Translations under genes and position numbers: made by a program
From: Spirochaetales bacterium Spiro_09
GTDB taxonomy: Bacteria; Spirochaetota; Spirochaetia; Treponematales; Treponemataceae
Assembly (NCBI GenBank): GCA_001604385.1
Contig: LVBK01000010.1
Span: 89,574 to 153,573 of the forward strand
DNA: 64,000 nt
Direction: 5' to 3'
Notes under the pieces: generated by a model
Database searches by the model: none
What the model was told of the DNA's origin: nothing
Seen by the model: only the letters and a program-made list of their open reading frames with translations
In this document: in pieces, positions 1 to 7,066 of the stretch
Position numbering within the stretch: the stretch's first letter is position 1
Layout of the letters: each line of letters starts with the position of its first letter

Positions 1-1
1 C

Positions 2-244
2 CTGTTCAATACCCTGGCGGTTGTCGGTCTTGCCGGAACAATTAAACCGCTTGGTGCAGAAACAGCGATACTGAGCAGGGATTTTCCGGTTATGGGAGGA
101 TTGACCGTATTGCTGTTTGTCATCGGTTATGGTTTCCGGGGACGACCGGGACGAGTAAACCGGTTTGAAGGGGCCTCATTGGTGTTACTGTACGTGTTGT
201 ATACCGCCTGGCTCGTATTATCCGCAACAGGTGCAACAGCGTAA
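2..244 (+). CDS. Calcium/sodium antiporter, C-terminal fragment
   Basis: The window opens inside this gene; 80 codons and a TAA stop are visible. The fragment starts LFNTLAVVGLAGTI, which resembles the last conserved alpha-repeat of CaCA/YrbG-type K+-independent Ca2+/Na+ exchangers (an N-x-L-x-V-x-G helix). Two more hydrophobic stretches follow, around GGLTVLLFVIGYG and SLVLLYVLYTAWLVL. Such proteins have ten or eleven membrane helices and exchange cytoplasmic cations at the inner membrane. Only the last two or three helices can be judged, so the family assignment is reasonable but substrate cannot be told. No clear terminator follows; a hairpin without a T-run lies at 272-299. Confidence 0.6.
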   Translation: MFNTLAVVGLAGTIKPLGAETAILSRDFPVMGGLTVLLFVIGYGFRGRPGRVNRFEGASLVLLYVLYTAWLVLSATGATA

Positions 245-271
245 AATCGAGAGCCGCCTCCGCGCTTCTAA

Positions 272-299
272 GGCCAATGATGGCTTGCCATACTTGGCC
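272..299. other. Hairpin downstream of the antiporter
   Basis: GGCCAA and TTGGCC pair around a smaller TGGC/GCCA stem. It lies 27 bases after the antiporter stop. There is no following T-run, so it is not a standard intrinsic terminator; it could be a 3' end stabilising structure. Confidence 0.25.
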
Positions 300-352
300 C
301 GCAGTCCCTGGCTGTGAAGACGCGCTTCGGTTCGACATCCCACCTAAAAAAC

Positions 353-380
353 AAAAAACCGCCCTGTCGGACGGTTTTTT
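353..380 (-). terminator. Intrinsic terminator of ssrA
   Basis: On the minus strand CCGTCC-GACA-GGGCGG forms a short GC stem followed by TTTTTTG, immediately downstream of the tmRNA 3' end. It is flanked by A-runs on the other side, so it may work in both directions. Confidence 0.75.
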
Positions 381-387
381 ATTTATT

Positions 388-737
388 TGGAGATGGGGGG
401 AGTCGAACCCCCGTCCTGAAGTGCGATACAGGGGCGTCTACAGGTTTAGCGATGCGAGGTGGTTGTCGGGGTCCGGTGGCAGCACCGCAAGCGTCAGACC
501 CGTATCCAGGTTAAAGTCCCGTCCTCCGTTCTGGCCCGGAGGAAAGCAAGCCCCGATTGGCGTCGGAAATCCGGATGCTTCGGAGCAGCATCATCCGGTT
601 TCCGCACTCTGCCTATTAAGCGGCGAGAGCGTAACTGTCGTTAGTTTCGGCAGTTATAAGTTTTACCCGTTCAGAGGACAGGCAACCTCACCTGCGGCCC
701 AAGCGTCGACCACCACAGTCGAAACCGGTGCACCCCC
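388..737 (-). ncRNA. ssrA: Transfer-messenger RNA (tmRNA)
   Basis: tmRNA rescues stalled ribosomes and tags the unfinished protein for degradation. On the minus strand the 5' end GGGGGUG pairs with 3' CAUCUCC (two G-U pairs) to form the acceptor stem. It is followed by the hallmark 5' GGUUUCGAC segment, and near the 3' end by a T-arm with GGGGG-UUCGACU-CCCCC. The tag frame runs from 651 down to 616 and encodes AETNDSYALAA then UAA, ending in the usual ALAA proteolysis signal. The discriminator A is at 388; CCA is not encoded and must be added enzymatically. Length is about 350 nt, normal for a one-piece bacterial tmRNA. Confidence 0.93.
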
Positions 738-795
738 GGTTTTCCGGTATTCCGTATACGCAAGAACCGCGTACACTACCGATTATTCTGACTTG

Positions 796-824
796 AAGAT
801 ACGGCGATAGCCGTCAATTGTCAA
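796..824 (-). promoter_or_regulatory. Putative ssrA promoter
   Basis: Minus-strand TTGACA (824-819), 17-base spacer, TATCTT (801-796). The predicted transcript starts about 50 nt before the mature tmRNA 5' end, consistent with 5' processing. The -35 box includes the TGA stop codon of the upstream ALDH gene. Confidence 0.5.
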
Positions 825-2344
825 GGCCGGGAGCGGCTCCAATATCTGAAGAAGAAGCGGATCAGGCGCGGAAGCGAAGATATACGCTCACCGAGAGAAC
901 TGCTGAAGGATACCGCAAGTATTGATTTGACGCCGTTATATACTCGTTCGGAATATGGATGCCACCAAAGATTCCTGCTTGTGCCAGGAAGAATATCGTC
1001 CACGATCACCTGGGTGCGGACCATTTCCATAAAACCGCTTTTTCCGTGAGTTCGGCCGATACCCGACTGTTTGAAGCCCGTCCAGGGTGTTTCTGCCAAT
1101 CCATGCGACATAAGATGGTCATTGATCATGACCGCGCCGGCCTGCATTTTTTTTGCCAGGGAGCGAGCCGTACGGTGATCCCGTGTCCATACCGAGGCGG
1201 TTAGCCCGTAGGGACTCGCATTCGCGATCCGGAGGGCTTGCTCGTCTCCGTCCACGGGAAGGACGGCAACAACCGGACCGAAAATTTCATCGTTCATAAT
1301 CGGCATGTCCGGACTGACATCGGCAAGAACAAGAGCGCTCATGAAAGGTGAACCGTCGGGAGAAAGGCTTCCGCCCTCACTCCGGGCTACAATGCGGGCC
1401 CCCTTTCTCACACATTCGTTTACCAGGGAGCAAACGTCCTCCTTTTGCCTGATGCTGATGAGAGGGCCCATATCGCTGTCGAATGAGGCGCCGGGACCAA
1501 GACGAAGTGACCTGACACGGCGGGACAAGAGGTCGAGAAAGGATTCATACACACGCCGGTCAACCAGGATTCGCTGGCACCCGCCGCAGGACTGGCCGGC
1601 GTTCGAATAACCAGCCCAAAGAATGCCGTTTGCCGCGCGTTCGAGGTCGGCATCGTAGCGGATATAGGCTGCGTCTGCGCCGCCCAGTTCCAGGACAACC
1701 GGCAGGAGACGCTCCGCTGCTCGAGCCATAAGATCCTTTCCAACGGCAGTCGAGCCGGTAAAGAAAAGCTTGTCGACACTGGCTTCGATAAAGGCTGGGA
1801 CCGCCTCCTTTCCGCTCATCTCTATATAGGTAAAAAGACCCGCAGGCAAACCGGCGGCTTCCAGAGCTCGTTCAATCGACCGTCCAACAAACGGTGTTGC
1901 GCTTGCTACCTTGAGAATTACTGCGTTTCCTGCAAGAAGGGCCATGACCACTTCGGAAAACGGGATGGCAAACGGATAATTCCAGGGCGAGATAATGCCG
2001 ACTATTCCGTAAGGTTGATGAGAGAGGCGGCTTTTTTTATTGAACAGCATGAGATTGCCGCATGCAATGCGCTCCTCCTTGAGAAAACGGCCCGCATGCC
2101 TCCGATAATAGCGAAGTGCAAGCGCTGCCGGTACAACCTCGGTGGCAAGCGCGTCAACACGCGTTTTGCCGGTATCTCTGCAGATGACCGACGCAAGTTC
2201 ATCGCAAGAGTCAGCGATATACCGCTCAACGCCGGAGAGCTTCCGTGCGCGCTGATGAGGGGACAGAGCAGCCCAGCTCGCCTGGGCTTCACGGGCGGAG
2301 GAGATCACGGAGGTCAGGACCGGAACCGATGGATTGGTAATCAT
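821..2344 (-). CDS. NAD(P)-dependent aldehyde dehydrogenase
   Basis: Oxidises an aldehyde to the acid with NAD(P)+. The 507-residue protein spans the whole ALDH fold. It has PWNYP near residue 120 for nucleotide binding, FTGST near 195, the general base in ELGG at 219-222, and the catalytic Cys in GQSC at residue 253. The C-terminal tail, from about residue 465, is hydrophobic and basic, as in membrane-associated fatty-aldehyde dehydrogenases. The start ATG overlaps the TGA of the upstream SDR gene (ATGA), so the two are translationally coupled. Together they look like a two-step alcohol-to-acid oxidation pathway. Substrate is not determined; a lipophilic aldehyde is an inference from the tail and from the partner gene. 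Confidence 0.88.
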   Translation of the reverse strand: MITNPSVPVLTSVISSAREAQASWAALSPHQRARKLSGVERYIADSCDELASVICRDTGKTRVDALATEVVPAALALRYYRRHAGRFLKEERIACGNLMLFNKKSRLSHQPYGIVGIISPWNYPFAIPFSEVVMALLAGNAVILKVASATPFVGRSIERALEAAGLPAGLFTYIEMSGKEAVPAFIEASVDKLFFTGSTAVGKDLMARAAERLLPVVLELGGADAAYIRYDADLERAANGILWAGYSNAGQSCGGCQRILVDRRVYESFLDLLSRRVRSLRLGPGASFDSDMGPLISIRQKEDVCSLVNECVRKGARIVARSEGGSLSPDGSPFMSALVLADVSPDMPIMNDEIFGPVVAVLPVDGDEQALRIANASPYGLTASVWTRDHRTARSLAKKMQAGAVMINDHLMSHGLAETPWTGFKQSGIGRTHGKSGFMEMVRTQVIVDDILPGTSRNLWWHPYSERVYNGVKSILAVSFSSSLGERISSLPRLIRFFFRYWSRSRP

Positions 2345-3156
2345 GATTTCTCCCTTCCCCGAAATTCATCCATTGCGTTATTAATTCCGAAAAAGTCGGA
2401 GAGAGCATCCATAACACCAACGGGCAACAAGCGCAGTATATAAATGAGATATACAAATCGGGGCATTATGAGCCTTTTTTTGCCGGTTTCAATTGCCCGG
2501 ACTATCCGCCGTGCAGCATATGCACTGTTCAGAATGGGAAGTACGAGGGGAAAACGGGTCTTTACCCCGTCGAACATGCCGGTATTTATAAAAAACGGGC
2601 AGACCACGGTGGTGCGAATAGAGAGATTCTTTTTTCGGATTTCTGTTCTGATAGCCTCATGAAAACCGAACGCAGCAAATTTGCTTGCGGAATAGTCGGC
2701 CAGTCCGGTGACACCGACAAGGGACGCTGCGCTCGCAATAGTGACCAGATGCCCGTCCCGCCGGGCATACATTGATGGAAGGAAGGCTTTTGCAGTCCAG
2801 AACATCGCCATGATATTCACATCCATCGTCTTCTGAATTTTTTCATCCGGAGTCTCCAGAAAGGAAGAGCCGGAAACAACGCCCGCATTATTCACCAGAA
2901 TATCAATTACCCCGTAGCGCTCAAGCACCCGTGAGGCCTGGCTGTAAACCATTTCTCGCACCGATATGTCGCACACCATCGTATCGATTGACAAGCCATC
3001 AGCTTGGGCAGATTCTCTGAGTCGATCGAGAGAAAGGGGATCAATATCCCAAACTATGCACTGCGCGCCTTTTTCTGCCAGGGATCGGGCGACAAGCAAA
3101 CCGATTCCGCTCGCTCCTCCGGTTATCAGTACCTTTTTACCATATATCTTGTTCAT
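2341..3156 (-). CDS. Short-chain dehydrogenase/reductase
   Basis: Classical SDR of 271 residues. It has the cofactor motif TGGASGIG (12-19), NNAG (89-92), and the catalytic set Ser142, Tyr155 and Lys159 in YSASK. The acidic Asp after the second strand (VWDID) suggests NAD(H) preference. The C-terminus, with a hydrophobic stretch followed by SDFFGINNAMDEF, resembles SDR16C-type retinol or long-chain alcohol dehydrogenases. This points to a lipophilic alcohol, but that is inference. ATG at 3156 is preferred over an upstream ATG at 3192. It gives the standard SDR N-terminus, and an extended -10 (TGGTATACT) ends 7 bases before it, leaving no room for a Shine-Dalgarno site. First gene of the SDR-ALDH operon. 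Confidence 0.85.
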   Translation of the reverse strand: MNKIYGKKVLITGGASGIGLLVARSLAEKGAQCIVWDIDPLSLDRLRESAQADGLSIDTMVCDISVREMVYSQASRVLERYGVIDILVNNAGVVSGSSFLETPDEKIQKTMDVNIMAMFWTAKAFLPSMYARRDGHLVTIASAASLVGVTGLADYSASKFAAFGFHEAIRTEIRKKNLSIRTTVVCPFFINTGMFDGVKTRFPLVLPILNSAYAARRIVRAIETGKKRLIMPRFVYLIYILRLLPVGVMDALSDFFGINNAMDEFRGREKS

Positions 3157-3163
3157 GGTTATC

Positions 3164-3172
3164 AGTATACCA
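3164..3172 (-). promoter_or_regulatory. Extended -10 promoter of the SDR-ALDH operon
   Basis: TGGTATACT on the minus strand, with the hexamer ending 7 bases before the SDR ATG. No good -35 is seen at 17 bases. Transcription would start at or next to the start codon, giving a leaderless message. Confidence 0.45.
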
Positions 3173-3317
3173 CGTCCCCGGAAAGACACCATATTGCATG
3201 AAATTCAAGTCGATGCTTCTTTATGCCGAAAATCGTAACAGTGGACAAGGCTCAACATAAAATAAAGGCGCTGGTTGTCCCTTCACGTTTTTACTCAGGT
3301 TCGGGAGGATGAATACC

Positions 3318-4019
3318 ATGAAACACGTCACCGCATTTCTATTATTGGCAGTGTCGACAACGCTGCTGGCACCTGCAGCCTTTACCCAGGAAGCAGCCAT
3401 CTACAGGGAAAAGGCGGTAGCATCCTTTTACGGAGACGCATTTCAGGGAAAGCCAACCTCGAGCGGAGAGCTTTTTGACATGAATGCATTGACCGCGGCT
3501 CACAAAAATCTGCCCTTCGGGACGGTATTACGGGTTACGAATCTTGCAAACGGCAAATCGGTAGATGTCCGGGTCAATGACAGGGGACCCTTCGTAGAAG
3601 GCAGAGAAATTGACGTATCCAAGGAAGCAGCCAAAAGACTGGACATGATTGAAACCGGCGTCGCCACTGTATCAATCGCCATTGTGACTCCCGTAACGGA
3701 TGATAAAGTGAATACAGTCATAGTCGAAACAGCAGCCCCTGCAAAAGAGACACCGAAAGCACCGATTCGGGAATCCATGAATGATACAGTACAGACACCC
3801 ACCTGGCGCATTCAGCTCGGCTCCTTTGTCCGGGAAGAAAACGCAACCCGCCTGGTCTATCAACTAAGAGACAAGGGCTTCGATCCTGCCTTTGAGCGGA
3901 CCGGTACCTCAATCAGGGTGGTCATAGACGGTATTGCGGAAACCGATCTGCAAACCTTCCGGAAAAGGCTAACCGATGCTGGCTGGAGGGATTACCTGGT
4001 CCGTCAGGAATCCTGGTAA
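3318..4019 (+). CDS. rlpA: RlpA-like septal ring lytic transglycosylase with SPOR domain
   Basis: Predicted exported peptidoglycan enzyme. It has a signal peptide (about residues 1-23, hydrophobic, ending AFTQE), then a double-psi beta-barrel domain at about 33-120. That domain contains [20 protein letters not shown] and VNDRGP, the core RlpA motifs with the catalytic Asp. A SPOR domain at about 160-233 (WRIQLGSF) binds denuded septal glycan strands. RlpA proteins cleave such strands during daughter-cell separation. The ATG at 3318 is chosen because GGGAGG at 3303-3308 is then about 9 bases upstream; an in-frame ATG at 3309 abuts the ribosome site. No lipobox Cys is seen, so it is probably periplasmic rather than a lipoprotein. 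Confidence 0.86.
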   Translation: MKHVTAFLLLAVSTTLLAPAAFTQEAAIYREKAVASFYGDAFQGKPTSSGELFDMNALTAAHKNLPFGTVLRVTNLANGKSVDVRVNDRGPFVEGREIDVSKEAAKRLDMIETGVATVSIAIVTPVTDDKVNTVIVETAAPAKETPKAPIRESMNDTVQTPTWRIQLGSFVREENATRLVYQLRDKGFDPAFERTGTSIRVVIDGIAETDLQTFRKRLTDAGWRDYLVRQESW

Positions 4020-4028
4020 AACAGATGC

Positions 4029-4058
4029 GCAGCGTATGTTCCTGTATGATACGCTGTG
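4029..4058 (+). terminator. Possible hairpin terminator after rlpA
   Basis: CAGCGTAT and ATACGCTG form an 8-bp stem just after the rlpA stop. The following sequence lacks a proper T-run, so termination efficiency is doubtful. Confidence 0.35.
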
Positions 4059-4080
4059 CTATTCATTGCGGTAAAAAGTA

Positions 4081-4089
4081 TGGTATATT
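4081..4089 (+). promoter_or_regulatory. Extended -10 promoter of the DEAD-box helicase
   Basis: TGGTATATT, with the hexamer ending 9 bases before the helicase ATG at 4099. There is no Shine-Dalgarno site between them. The predicted start site falls within about 3 bases of the start codon. Confidence 0.4.
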
Positions 4090-4098
4090 TAATATCAA

Positions 4099-5997
4099 AT
4101 GAATTTTACCGATTTTAATCTTGACAGCGGCCTCCAGGAAGGTCTCGCTGAAGCAGGCTACATTACCTGCATGCCTGTTCAGGAACAGGTACTCAAACAC
4201 GGCCTCGAAGGGGCCGATCTGTACGTGCAGTCCCAGACGGGGACCGGAAAAACAGCCGCCTATCTCGTGACTATTCTTCAGCGGCTTGCCAATGACCCTG
4301 CCCTTTCCGGCAAGAAAGCGCTTATTATGGTTCCCACCCGGGAACTCGCCGTTCAGGTTGAAGAAGAAGCACGAATTGTGGGCTCCGGGATGAAATTTTC
4401 AGCACACAGTTTTTACGGCGGCGTGGGTTACGGCCATCAGCAGGAACTGCTGAAAAAGGGCGTTGACATAATTATCGGCACCCCGGGCCGAGTTATCGAC
4501 CTGCAGGAATCCGGCCAGATGGATCTTTCCCAGGTAGCATTTTTGGTTGTCGATGAAGCCGACCGCATGTTTGACATGGGATTCTATCCGGATTTACGCA
4601 CACTTATCAAAGTGCTGCCAAAGGCAGAAAACAGGCAGACAATGCTTTTCAGTGCAACGCTGAATAACTGGGTAAAGAATCTGGCCTGGGAATACACCAT
4701 TGAAGCCAAAGAAATTACAATTGAAGCTGAAAACGTGACCGTCAATGAAATTGAGCAAATGCTCTACCACGTTTCAACATCAGAAAAAATGCAGTTACTG
4801 CTTGGCCTTATCAAAAAAGAAAACCCGGAAAGCCTGATTGTATTTTGCAATACCAAGAAAATGAGCGAAATTGTCTCCAAGCGGCTGAAAATAAACGGGA
4901 TTGAGAGCGAGTTCATTATTGGCGACCTTCCTCAGTCAAAGAGGCTTCAGGTTATAGACTCTTTCAAGTCCGGTTCATTGAGATGTTTGGTGGCTACCGA
5001 TGTTGCCGCGCGCGGTATCGACGTCGACTCGCTTGCCATGGTAATCAACTTTGATTTGCCAAACGAAGCTGAAAACTACGTCCACCGTATCGGCCGTACC
5101 GCTCGCGCCGGAAAAACCGGAAAAGCCTATTCTTTCTGTTCCGAACACGATGTATACAATCTACCCGCAATTGAAAAATACTGCGAAATGAAACTGCCCT
5201 CTACCATGCCGACCGATGAGCTTATCGTCGAGGACAAGAGCGCGGGAGTCTATATCCGGACAGACCGCTATGACTCAGACTACGATGACGAAGATGACGA
5301 CCGGGGCAGACGCGGCGGCAGAACCGGCGCACCACGTGGACGAACCTCGCGCGACGGGGGACGCAGACCTTCAGACAATCGCCGAACCCCGGGAGGCAGA
5401 CGATCTTCGGCTACCGCTCATGGGGGGGGAGACAGCAAACCGGCGCGTACAGGCGAATATAAAGGCAGGGAACAGCGCCTGGCCAATGATCAGGATTCTC
5501 GCGGACCAAGAAACCGCGGACGACGCCCCGAACACGCGGCACCCTATGCCGGAGCGGCCCGGGAAGACAACCGCGATCTTTCAAAATTGAGTTTTGAAGA
5601 ACGGATGGCATATTACAAGTCAAAATACGGATCGGAAGAAGCTGCACGCAATGCCGAGCGAAAGAGAGAGTCAGCAGCCAGTCCAAAGACCGCCTCTCGG
5701 GGAAAAACAGGAAACAGGCAGGGAACGGGTCCCCGTGGACAGAGAGCGGAGAACGCCTCCGGAAACAGACCGGGAAACAGGGATACCCGGGACCGTTCAC
5801 GGGTGGCAGACGCTCGCGAAGGAAGGAAACAGGATAACCGGCGTCCGTATGAGGGAGCTCAACGGGGAAAACCCGGAAACAGGGGAGCAACCGTCCCACA
5901 GGGAACCACACCGGCAGGAATTGCGAAAACGACTCCGATGCCGCAAAAGAAGGGAATTATCTCTTTGATAAAAAATCTCTTCGGAAAAAAAGACTGA
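4099..5997 (+). CDS. DEAD-box ATP-dependent RNA helicase with RG-rich tail
   Basis: Unwinds RNA duplexes in ribosome assembly or mRNA decay. The N-terminal helicase core (about residues 1-380) has Phe and Gln of the Q motif, Walker A QTGTGKT (46-52), PTRELA, TPGR, VDEADRMFD (motif II, near 150), SAT (motif III), VATDVAARGID and HRIGRTARAG (motif VI). Residues from about 390 to 632 form a long low-complexity tail. It is rich in Arg, Gly, Asp and Asn with RGG-like repeats, and ends in a short KKGIISLIKNLFGKKD segment. Related RhlB/RhlE proteins have basic tails, but 240 residues is long. Such tails usually bind RNA or drive condensation. It is preceded by an extended -10 so close to the ATG that the mRNA is probably leaderless, and followed by a strong terminator. 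Confidence 0.93.
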   Translation: MNFTDFNLDSGLQEGLAEAGYITCMPVQEQVLKHGLEGADLYVQSQTGTGKTAAYLVTILQRLANDPALSGKKALIMVPTRELAVQVEEEARIVGSGMKFSAHSFYGGVGYGHQQELLKKGVDIIIGTPGRVIDLQESGQMDLSQVAFLVVDEADRMFDMGFYPDLRTLIKVLPKAENRQTMLFSATLNNWVKNLAWEYTIEAKEITIEAENVTVNEIEQMLYHVSTSEKMQLLLGLIKKENPESLIVFCNTKKMSEIVSKRLKINGIESEFIIGDLPQSKRLQVIDSFKSGSLRCLVATDVAARGIDVDSLAMVINFDLPNEAENYVHRIGRTARAGKTGKAYSFCSEHDVYNLPAIEKYCEMKLPSTMPTDELIVEDKSAGVYIRTDRYDSDYDDEDDDRGRRGGRTGAPRGRTSRDGGRRPSDNRRTPGGRRSSATAHGGGDSKPARTGEYKGREQRLANDQDSRGPRNRGRRPEHAAPYAGAAREDNRDLSKLSFEERMAYYKSKYGSEEAARNAERKRESAASPKTASRGKTGNRQGTGPRGQRAENASGNRPGNRDTRDRSRVADAREGRKQDNRRPYEGAQRGKPGNRGATVPQGTTPAGIAKTTPMPQKKGIISLIKNLFGKKD

Positions 5998-6013
5998 CCA
6001 GCATAAGCCTGTA

Positions 6014-6048
6014 AAAGCCGAGTCCCGCGGGATTCGGCTTTTTTTTTA
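6014..6048 (+). terminator. Intrinsic terminator of the helicase gene
   Basis: AAGCCGAGTCCC pairs with GGGATTCGGCTT and is followed by a run of eight or more T. It starts 17 bases after the stop. Confidence 0.9.
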
Positions 6049-6093
6049 TCTGTCTCACACTATCGGGAGACTCAGTACCACTTCAGGTACTCA

Positions 6094-6123
6094 TTGCACA
6101 AAAAACAAACTTCTGACTAAATA
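6094..6123 (+). promoter_or_regulatory. Putative promoter of the DMT permease
   Basis: TTGCAC (6094-6099), 18-base spacer, TAAATA (6118-6123). Six bases separate the -10 from the ATG at 6130, so the transcript should start at the start codon itself. Confidence 0.45.
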
Positions 6124-6129
6124 AACGAA

Positions 6130-7014
6130 ATGAACATGTATCTCAAGAGACTTGCACATCACCACTTACACGGGGAAACGCGCTCCCTTGCCTTGATTCA
6201 CCTGTCAAACATTCTCTTCGCGGCAACCGCGCTGCTGATTGCCCTGCTCTCCCAAAGCCGTGGCGGTTACTACACCTCTTTCGCACGTTTTCTGGTCGGC
6301 ACATTGCTTGCCTTCTCCCATTTGGCGTTTCACAAAAAACCCTTTGTCATACACAAGAAAAAGCCATGGATTGGGAGGGGTGTTTTTGGCGCTCTCGCCA
6401 TGACGCTGTATTACGTATCGATAGATTTGGGGACAGCAGGTCGGGCGAGCCTTTTCAACAACAGCTTTCCGATCTTTGTCGCGATCATAGCGATTGCATT
6501 TCTGAAAGAACCGGTATTTCCGGTCACGATTCTGTCAATTATTATTGCCTTTGCCGGCGTTGCGCTTGTACTTGCCGACGGATCAAAGGGGAATTTATTA
6601 GCCGATATTGCCGGTCTTGCGAGCGGTATGATTGCAGGCCTCTCATATCATTTCAACAAAAAAGCGTCAATGACCGAAGATCCGGTAATCATTTATTTGG
6701 GGGTCTGTCTTGTCGGCATGCTCTTCAATGTTCACTCGCTGTTTCCCCTGTCGCCGCCAAATCTTTCCGAACTGGTCATTCTTGCATTGGCCGGTTTGGG
6801 AGCTTACTGGGCGCAGGTAGCAATTACAGCAGGGCTGCGGGATATCGATACCACACGGGGCAGCATTCACACTTTCTTCAAGATTCCCCTGACGATTGCA
6901 GGGGGCATTTTCTTTTTCTCCAACACGGTAACCCTGCGTTTTATTGCCGGTTCGATACTTCTGATAACCGGAATATTGCTCGACCGCCTCGTTCGCACCC
7001 GTCCTGAAGGCTGA
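6130..7014 (+). CDS. EamA/DMT-family permease
   Basis: Inner-membrane transporter of the drug/metabolite transporter superfamily, 294 residues. About ten hydrophobic helices are visible, arranged as two EamA repeats of five (first ending near residue 145, LVLADGSKG, second from about 155). Short, charged loops such as HKKPFVIHKKKP follow the positive-inside rule. Members export amino acids, nucleosides, drugs or carry sugar nucleotides; nothing here singles out a substrate. Two ATGs (6130 and 6136) are possible. No Shine-Dalgarno is present and the promoter suggests a leaderless transcript. A terminator follows within 2 bases of the stop. Confidence 0.85.
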   Translation: MNMYLKRLAHHHLHGETRSLALIHLSNILFAATALLIALLSQSRGGYYTSFARFLVGTLLAFSHLAFHKKPFVIHKKKPWIGRGVFGALAMTLYYVSIDLGTAGRASLFNNSFPIFVAIIAIAFLKEPVFPVTILSIIIAFAGVALVLADGSKGNLLADIAGLASGMIAGLSYHFNKKASMTEDPVIIYLGVCLVGMLFNVHSLFPLSPPNLSELVILALAGLGAYWAQVAITAGLRDIDTTRGSIHTFFKIPLTIAGGIFFFSNTVTLRFIAGSILLITGILLDRLVRTRPEG

Positions 7015-7015
7015 A

Positions 7016-7050
7016 CCGCAAGGAGCGGTCTTGCCCCTTGCGGGGTTTTC
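7016..7050 (+). terminator. Intrinsic terminator of the DMT permease
   Basis: CCGCAAGG and CCTTGCGG form a perfect 8-bp stem, followed by GGTTTTC. It is short on T residues but well placed, 1 base after the stop. Confidence 0.7.
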
Positions 7051-7066
7051 ATATATTCTGTGCTCC

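Noticed and set aside
277..810. Open frame over the tmRNA region
   Set aside because: It covers a well-supported tmRNA with matching acceptor, T-arm and tag sequence; the peptide is not protein-like.
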